From assembly GCA_002426575.1 (NCBI GenBank), contig DIRE01000088.1, positions 1 through 58,029 on the forward strand: a stretch of DNA of 58,029 bases. Reading direction: 5' to 3'. How positions within the stretch are numbered: the first letter of the stretch is position 1; each line of letters starts with the position of its first letter. The position numbers and the translations under genes were made by a program. The stretch is from Clostridiaceae bacterium UBA5444 (GTDB taxonomy: Bacteria > Bacillota > Clostridia > Clostridiales > Oxobacteraceae). The notes beneath the pieces were generated by a model. That model was not told where the DNA came from. It saw only the letters and a list, made by a program, of their open reading frames with translations, and searched no databases. Shown one piece after another: positions 52,889 through 58,029 of the stretch.

Positions 52889-54172
52889 TTATACTCTTTT
52901 GTTTACAATAAAATTATCTTGTATAAGCAGCCAATTCTGTGGGAAGTCGTTGCCTAGTACCCAGTAGAAAAATCCTCTTATGCCAAGCTCTTTTACAAGA
53001 TTAAATTTTGCTTGAATGCTTCTTGCATCCTCAAACCAAACCGCATGTCTTTTTCCTTGCCTATCAGTATAAAAATAATGGGGTGCTTCTGAAACAGTAT
53101 CATATTGTATTGTAACACCATTTTGGGCAGCTCTTTCAATTGCTTGCTGAGGACTTATGCTTTCTGCAAAAGGGCCTCCTTGTACATAGGGAAGTGTCCA
53201 ATCATAGCCATATAGTGGAATGCCCATCATTACCTTTTCTTTAGGAACAACTGAAACTGCATATTCTAAAACATCTCTAACCTTATCTATGGGTGATACT
53301 GCCATAGGAGGGCCTCCAGACCAGCCCCACTCATAGGTCATAAAGAAAATAAAATCAACAATTTCTCCTATGGTTTTATAGTCATGGCCCTCATAAAGTA
53401 CCCCTATTTGCTCATCGCTGGTTTTAGGAGCAAGAGCGGCTGATATAAAATAATGCTTTGCTTTAAGTTTCTCAGATGCTTTCCTTAGGAATGAGTTATA
53501 ACCTTCTCTATTTTGAGCCCCTAAGTATTCAAAATCAAAATCAAGACCAAGATAACCTTTTTGGTCCATTATGGCAATTGCTTCATCAAGCAGTTTATCT
53601 TGCAAACTTGGGTTGTTGAATATGGTAGATGCAAGCTCAGTGCTAAAGGTTCCTTCACTAAAGTTTGTAATAACCATAAGGGGAACTACTCCATGATTAT
53701 ATGCTGCATTTATTGAAGGCTCGTCAACAACAGGGGTTAAGCTTCCATTAGCATTAGCTTCATAGCTAAACACTGAAAGAGAGGTTAAATTATCTCCAAC
53801 CTTATCAACTACCTTGCCTGAAGTGCCTACTGTCATTCTTGGGTCTATATATGCTCCAACATCTACAGAGAGTCTTTCCTTTTGGGGGATATATAGTCTA
53901 AAGCCTGGATAAATTGCATTTGGACTTTTTAAGCCATTTATTCTAACAATTTCAGAGACAGTTGTATTATAAGTATTAGCTATTTGTGTAAGATCTTCGC
54001 CCACCATTACAATATGGTAACTTCCCCAGATAGGAATTACAATTGTCTGCCCTATGGCGAGGTTATCCGGGTTTGGTATTTCATTTGATTGTATTAAAAT
54101 ATTAGTAGGAAGACTGTAAAGCCTTGCAATATCAAACAAGGTATCTCCAGGCCTAACTACATGTATCTGCAA
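52889..54172 (-). CDS. LysM-GH18 glycosidase, spore cortex-lytic type (SleL/YaaH-like)
   Basis: A 427-residue protein with no signal peptide. Two LysM repeats (residues 1-47, 'VVRPGDTLFDIARLYSLPTN', and 52-96, 'VGEDLTQIANTYNTTVSEIV') bind glycan. The GH18 barrel carries the catalytic 'LGLDFDFEYLG' with acid E215. This is the SleL/YaaH layout, an N-acetylglucosaminidase packed in the spore coat that degrades cortex fragments at germination. The lack of a signal peptide fits synthesis in the mother cell. It is the best single sign here that the organism sporulates. A sporulation-sigma promoter could not be confirmed by eye. Confidence 0.9.
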   Translation of the reverse strand: MQIHVVRPGDTLFDIARLYSLPTNILIQSNEIPNPDNLAIGQTIVIPIWGSYHIVMVGEDLTQIANTYNTTVSEIVRINGLKSPNAIYPGFRLYIPQKERLSVDVGAYIDPRMTVGTSGKVVDKVGDNLTSLSVFSYEANANGSLTPVVDEPSINAAYNHGVVPLMVITNFSEGTFSTELASTIFNNPSLQDKLLDEAIAIMDQKGYLGLDFDFEYLGAQNREGYNSFLRKASEKLKAKHYFISAALAPKTSDEQIGVLYEGHDYKTIGEIVDFIFFMTYEWGWSGGPPMAVSPIDKVRDVLEYAVSVVPKEKVMMGIPLYGYDWTLPYVQGGPFAESISPQQAIERAAQNGVTIQYDTVSEAPHYFYTDRQGKRHAVWFEDARSIQAKFNLVKELGIRGFFYWVLGNDFPQNWLLIQDNFIVNKRV

Positions 54173-54344
54173 TATGTTCCAACTCCTTTTAAATATCTAT
54201 TATACAGTATATTCAGCATAGTATGTAAAACGTGACATGGGGACTTTGGCACATTTATATTTTAATTTGGGACATGGTTATAGAATAAAAAAGGGAATAA
54301 AGGTAAAATAGATATATACATAAGTTTGGAGGAGGGATAGTTAT

Positions 54345-55418
54345 ATGAATAAAGAACGTTTTGAAAAAGTACTTGAGAATATGAAAAAGCACAATATTGA
54401 CCAGATGGTAATTACATCCCCAGAATCAATATTTTATCTATTGGGGGAATGGATACATCCAGGGGAGAGAATGCTTGCACTTTATGTAAACAAAAAAAGC
54501 GACGCAAAGCTATTTATAAATGAGCTTTTCCCATTAAAGAGGGATTTGGGAGTAGATGTATGCGTGTATAACGATAGAGAAGATCCAATAATTTATTTAT
54601 CAGAGGTAGCCTCTGAAGATATGGTTATGGGGATAGATAAAGATTGGCCATCCCATTTCCTTATAAGGCTTTTAAGACAAAAGGATTTAAAGGTTGAGAT
54701 TGGTTCTATTGCAGTAGATGAGGCAAGGGTGATAAAGGATATGAACGAGAGAAGCCTTATGAGGGAATCGTCAAAGGTAAATGATAAGGTAATGGGTGAT
54801 ATAGTAGATATTTTAAAAGAGGGAATGACTGAAATTGAAGCTTGCAATGCTTTAAAAGATATATATAAAAAGCATGGTGCTAAGGGCGTATCTTTTGAAC
54901 CTCTTATATGCTTTGGGGAAGGTGCAGCAGAGCCTCACCATTCATCAGATGATACCGCACTTAAAAAAGGTGATTGTGTAATAATTGATATAGGAGGAAT
55001 TAAAGATAATTACTGTTCTGACATGACAAGAAGCTTTATATATGGAGATTCTAGTGAGGAATACAACAAAATATATGAGCTTGTTTTAAAGGCAAATTTG
55101 GCTGGAATTGAAGCTGTAAAGCCGGGAGTTTATTTTTCAGATATTGATAAAGCTGCAAGGAATGTAATAGAAAATGGAGGATACGGAAAGTATTTTACTC
55201 ACAGGACAGGACACAATATTGGCATTTCTGTTCACGAGTACCCAGATGTAGGCTCTGCAAACAATATGGTTGTAGAGGAAGGCATGATATTTTCAATTGA
55301 ACCCGGTATATATATGCAGGGAAGGTTTGGGGTAAGAATTGAGGATCTTGTACTTGTAACAAATGATGGGTGCGAGGTATTAAATAAGTATCCAAAAGAG
55401 CTTACAGCTTTAAAATAA
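54345..55418 (+). CDS. M24 family Xaa-Pro aminopeptidase
   Basis: A 357-residue protein. An N-terminal creatinase-like domain (about 1-125) precedes the pita-bread metallopeptidase. Metal ligands appear in 'CVIIDIGGIKDNYCSDMTR' (two Asp), 'THRTGHNIGISVHEYP' (His), 'IFSIEPGIYM' (Glu) and 'FGVRIEDLVLV' (Glu). It removes N-terminal residues from Xaa-Pro peptides in the cytoplasm. GGAGGAGGG lies upstream of the ATG. It is a single gene ended by a strong hairpin. Confidence 0.93.
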   Translation: MNKERFEKVLENMKKHNIDQMVITSPESIFYLLGEWIHPGERMLALYVNKKSDAKLFINELFPLKRDLGVDVCVYNDREDPIIYLSEVASEDMVMGIDKDWPSHFLIRLLRQKDLKVEIGSIAVDEARVIKDMNERSLMRESSKVNDKVMGDIVDILKEGMTEIEACNALKDIYKKHGAKGVSFEPLICFGEGAAEPHHSSDDTALKKGDCVIIDIGGIKDNYCSDMTRSFIYGDSSEEYNKIYELVLKANLAGIEAVKPGVYFSDIDKAARNVIENGGYGKYFTHRTGHNIGISVHEYPDVGSANNMVVEEGMIFSIEPGIYMQGRFGVRIEDLVLVTNDGCEVLNKYPKELTALK

Positions 55419-55421
55419 ACA

Positions 55422-55462
55422 TGTGAAATAGTATTAGGGGTTAGCCCTAATACTATTTCACA
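55422..55462. terminator. Bidirectional terminator, M24 and GH3 genes
   Basis: TGTGAAATAGTATTAGGG (55422-55439) pairs perfectly with CCCTAATACTATTTCACA (55445-55462) around GTTAG. It starts just after the peptidase stop, and its right arm overlaps the last codons of the GH3 gene on the other strand. Confidence 0.88.
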
Positions 55463-56715
55463 TACTTTTTGATTAAAAAGCTTATTTTATTATTTATGTC
55501 TTCTATATTAAACGAATCTATTGCATCATCAGATAGATTATATTTTTGCTTTAATTTTAATATCCTGTATAGGCTTTCATCAATTCTATCCTCGGTTAGT
55601 TTTCCATCCTCTACTGCTTTTTTAAGAGAATTTAATACCTCAATCTGTCTTTCATACCCGTGGCACACTAGTATTATATCTGCCCCTGCATTAACTGAAG
55701 TTACCGCAGCATCTCCTAAATTGTAATTTTTTAAAATAGCATCCATTGTCATATCATCTGTTATAACTACACCATTGAATCTAAGATCATATCTTAGTAA
55801 ATCTGTTATAACTGCTTTAGATAGAGAGGATGGGAAATTGGGATCTATTTTTTTAAGAAGTATATGAGCAACCATTACTGCGTCAGCATCATTTTCTATT
55901 GCATTTTCAAAAGGTACTAATTCGAAGTTTTTTAACCTTTCTAAATCATGGTTCACAACAGGAAGTGCAAAGTGGGAGTCAACAGAGGTATCACCATGGC
56001 CTGGAAAATGCTTTACAACTGGTATTATATTTTGTGATTGGATTCCCTTCATTGTTGCAACCCCAAGTTTGCTTACCAAGTTTTTATCTGGTCCAAAGGA
56101 TCTTATGCCTATTACAGGGTTTTTAGGGTTACTGTTTATATCTAAAACTGGTGCAAAGTCTAAATTAAAACCAAAACATTTTACCTCCTGAGCAATTATA
56201 GATCCAATGTTATAGGAGAAATCTTCATTGTTTATAAGCCCAACTTTTTCATTTGTAGGTAACTTTTTTAGATCGTCAGGCATTCTTGTTAAGGATCCAC
56301 CTTCTTCATCTACAGAGAAAAATAGCGGGAGTTTATTATTTTGATTAAGCATTTTTATAGAGTTTATTAGGGATAGCAGTTGGCCTGGAGTTTTAATGTT
56401 TTTTTTAAAAAGTATAAGGCCTCCTATTTTATATTTTTCAACTAAATTCTTTACATTTTCTGAGGTCTCAGTTCCATCAAAACCCGCAATAACCATTTGC
56501 CCTATTTTTTCATCTATTGTCATTTTATCAATCTTTTCTGATATTTCATCAGTATCTTCTATATCTAAAGGAGTGGGAGTTGGGGTAATTTCATCATGTG
56601 TGGATACATCCTCTTTAGCGGGAACATCTATTAAATCATGCTTATTTACAAAGCCACATCCCACTAAAGAAAATAAAAATATTAAAATAAGGCCCAAAAT
56701 AATACTTTTATACAA
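55453..56715 (-). CDS. GH3 beta-N-acetylhexosaminidase lipoprotein (NagZ-like)
   Basis: A 420-residue protein. The signal peptide ends in a lipobox (FLFSLVGC, Cys20), followed by a Thr/Pro-rich linker (TPTPTPL) and a GH3 barrel. The family His-Asp loop is 'VVKHFPGHGDTSVDSHFALP', and the nucleophile Asp is in 'VVITDDMTMDAI'. It should remove N-acetylglucosamine from wall fragments outside the membrane. That differs from the cytoplasmic NagZ of enterics but matches the surface enzymes of Firmicutes. The site is AAGGGGG about 12 bases upstream. An operator-like inverted repeat lies in its promoter region. Confidence 0.92.
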   Translation of the reverse strand: MYKSIILGLILIFLFSLVGCGFVNKHDLIDVPAKEDVSTHDEITPTPTPLDIEDTDEISEKIDKMTIDEKIGQMVIAGFDGTETSENVKNLVEKYKIGGLILFKKNIKTPGQLLSLINSIKMLNQNNKLPLFFSVDEEGGSLTRMPDDLKKLPTNEKVGLINNEDFSYNIGSIIAQEVKCFGFNLDFAPVLDINSNPKNPVIGIRSFGPDKNLVSKLGVATMKGIQSQNIIPVVKHFPGHGDTSVDSHFALPVVNHDLERLKNFELVPFENAIENDADAVMVAHILLKKIDPNFPSSLSKAVITDLLRYDLRFNGVVITDDMTMDAILKNYNLGDAAVTSVNAGADIILVCHGYERQIEVLNSLKKAVEDGKLTEDRIDESLYRILKLKQKYNLSDDAIDSFNIEDINNKISFLIKKYVK

Positions 56716-56734
56716 ATTAAAACCCCCTTAAATA

Positions 56735-56761
56735 TTATAGTAATGCGTTACATTACTATAA
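56735..56761 (-). promoter_or_regulatory. Inverted repeat in GH3 gene promoter
   Basis: TTATAGTAATG (56735-56745) and CATTACTATAA (56751-56761) are perfect reverse complements with a 5-base centre. On the minus strand the near arm contains a TATAAT-like -10, 20 bases before the ATG, so a bound regulator would block this promoter. The remaining divergent gap to 56945 must hold the LCP gene promoter. Confidence 0.55.
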
Positions 56762-56945
56762 TACAATATAATATATATTTTTAATACTCATACTTAAATA
56801 GACGGATAAATAATGTAGTACGGTGTATAGTATAGAAAGCCCGTAACTGTTTTGTAATAATTATTAATTTATTTGTAAACCAATCTGCTGGATTCTTTTG
56901 TATTATTATATGAAAAGGTAAAGTATTTTTGGAGGGAAGCCACTT

Positions 56946-57944
56946 ATGAAGAAATCAGGGAAATCTATTTTAAGAATAGTATTGGTTTTGGTATTAATTG
57001 TTGTAGTAGGAGCTGCAGTAGCTGGCACGTATACATATGCACAGCTTGATAAAGTAAAAAAGGCGGATATATCAAAATCAGATACGGACTTAGGCATTAA
57101 TGAAGATAACGAAGTTAAAAAGGAAGATAAAATAGTAAATATAGCACTCTTTGGAGTGGATTCTGGAGGGGAAAACCGTGAGGTTGCCCATACAGACACT
57201 ATAATGATTTTAACAATTGATGAAGTGCATAAAAAGCTTAAACTTTCATCAATTATGAGGGATAGTTATGTAGAAATAGATGGACATGGCAGCCATAAAA
57301 TAAATTCTGCTAGTGTTTATGGAGGCCCAGAGCTTGCAATAAAGACAATAAATAAAAATTATAATTTAGATATAAGGGATTATGTTACTGTTGACTTTTT
57401 CGGGCTTGAAAATATAATAAACGCATTAGGCGGTGTAGAAGTCGATGTAAAAGAAAAGGAAATAAAAGAGATAAACAAATATATAAAGCAGGTTGCAGAT
57501 TATAAAAAAGAGAAATATACCCCTATTAAGGAAAGTGGTATGCAGCAGCTAAATGGTAAACAAGCAGTTGCTTATGCAAGGATTAGAAAGGTTGGTAATT
57601 CTGACTTCGAACGTACAGAAAGGCAGAAGACTGTGTTTACTGCCTTAATTGAAAAGATAAAAAATGCGGGAGTTACAAAATATCCTCAAATAGTATCTGC
57701 TTTAGCACCAAATGTTGAGACTAGCCTCTCTAATATGGATATGATAACAATTGGTACTGATTTATTTACCTCAGGCATAAATCAAATTGACTGGTGCAGA
57801 TTCCCTGTAGATGGATACTTTGAAGGTAAATATATAAATAAAGCGGCTTGCCTTGTATTTGATGTAGAAGCTACAAAAGATCAGATAAACAAGTATATAT
57901 ATGATGACATCAAGCCTGTAAGTAAGCAACCTGAAAGTAAATAA
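56946..57944 (+). CDS. LytR-CpsA-Psr (LCP) family wall-polymer ligase
   Basis: A 332-residue protein. One N-terminal helix (ILRIVLVLVLIVVVGAAVAG) anchors the external LCP domain (about 58-275). Family segments are 'IALFGVDSGGENREVAHTDT', 'LSSIMRDSYVEIDGHGSHKI' with the substrate arginine, 'DFFGLENIINALGGVEVDV' and 'QAVAYARIRKVGNSDFERTE' with the conserved R-x-x-x-x-D-x-x-R. The family transfers teichoic acid or capsule-type polymers from a lipid carrier to peptidoglycan. GGAGGG lies upstream. It is divergent from the GH3 lipoprotein. No polymer-biosynthesis genes follow within the window. Confidence 0.93.
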   Translation: MKKSGKSILRIVLVLVLIVVVGAAVAGTYTYAQLDKVKKADISKSDTDLGINEDNEVKKEDKIVNIALFGVDSGGENREVAHTDTIMILTIDEVHKKLKLSSIMRDSYVEIDGHGSHKINSASVYGGPELAIKTINKNYNLDIRDYVTVDFFGLENIINALGGVEVDVKEKEIKEINKYIKQVADYKKEKYTPIKESGMQQLNGKQAVAYARIRKVGNSDFERTERQKTVFTALIEKIKNAGVTKYPQIVSALAPNVETSLSNMDMITIGTDLFTSGINQIDWCRFPVDGYFEGKYINKAACLVFDVEATKDQINKYIYDDIKPVSKQPESK

Positions 57945-58029
57945 GTTTGATATGCAATTTTATGTCAAGTACTTTTGAAAATATCCCATAAATATTAAAT
58001 TATTAGCGGCTGTGTAAATAATTTTGTGT

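Noticed and set aside
54173..54344. GGGACTTTGGCACATTT and GGGACATGG repeats before the M24 gene
   Set aside because: They are short, imperfect and without a dyad. I could not support them as an operator or an IS end.

Overview
The window is AT-rich DNA of a low-GC, Gram-positive, probably endospore-forming member of the Clostridia. The reasons are strong AGGAGG ribosome sites, frequent TTG and GTG starts, AddAB in place of RecBCD, a LysM plus GH18 SleL/YaaH-type spore-cortex enzyme, an S-layer-homology protein and DUF2225, BlaI/BlaR and LCP proteins. No species can be named from the sequence alone.

Layout. 1-1.2 kb: the 3' end of a tRNA-Arg, its hairpin, a 5'-truncated XRE regulator, a GNAT acetyltransferase and a tiny membrane protein; this looks like the scar of an element inserted at the tRNA. 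1.4-6.3 kb: a TetR-controlled operon with an MMPL/RND transporter and an exported Leu/Gly heptad-repeat protein, preceded by two near-identical palindromic operators. 6.4-8.8 kb: a DUF2225 protein and an ECF-like sigma factor with a long C-terminal domain. 9.2-16.4 kb: a lactose/cellobiose-type PTS operon (LevR-like regulator, EIIA, EIIB, EIIC, a TIM-barrel protein and a 6-phospho-beta-glucosidase), with codon use that looks richer in G/C than its neighbours. 16.6-19.4 kb: a methyltransferase facing a PspC protein and a second long ECF-like sigma factor of the same architecture.

19.5-27.9 kb: a cell-surface block. It holds an SLH-anchored PepSY/YcdB-like protein, dTDP-sugar genes (rmlB, rmlA), a sugar aminotransferase, a NeuD/VioB-type acyltransferase and two paralogous GT2 glycosyltransferases that share an identical CX2CX5CX8C motif. 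The simplest reading is synthesis and transfer of a dTDP-linked N-acyl-amino-dideoxyhexose. 28-31 kb: two peptidases (S9 and M19). 31-33 kb: a DUF2207 membrane protein and a decayed iron alcohol dehydrogenase. 33.4-35.3 kb: a BlaI/BlaR-type pair with its operator. 35.5-39.2 kb: a gene-poor accessory stretch with gene remnants, a probable transposase relic, a repeated hairpin, a secreted orphan protein and a DUF4830-like protein.

39.3-51.1 kb: a conserved repair operon, addB-addA-sbcD-sbcC, with overlapping or tightly spaced genes. 51.2-58 kb: galactokinase behind a perfect LacI/GalR-type palindrome, SleL-like glycosidase, Xaa-Pro peptidase, a GH3 lipoprotein and an LCP wall-polymer ligase. 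Converging genes are separated by strong bidirectional hairpins.

The most interesting items are the two long sigma factors, the four-cysteine glycosyltransferase pair inside a dTDP-amino-sugar cluster, the LevR-like regulator that lacks GAFTGA, and the secreted orphan with its structured leader.
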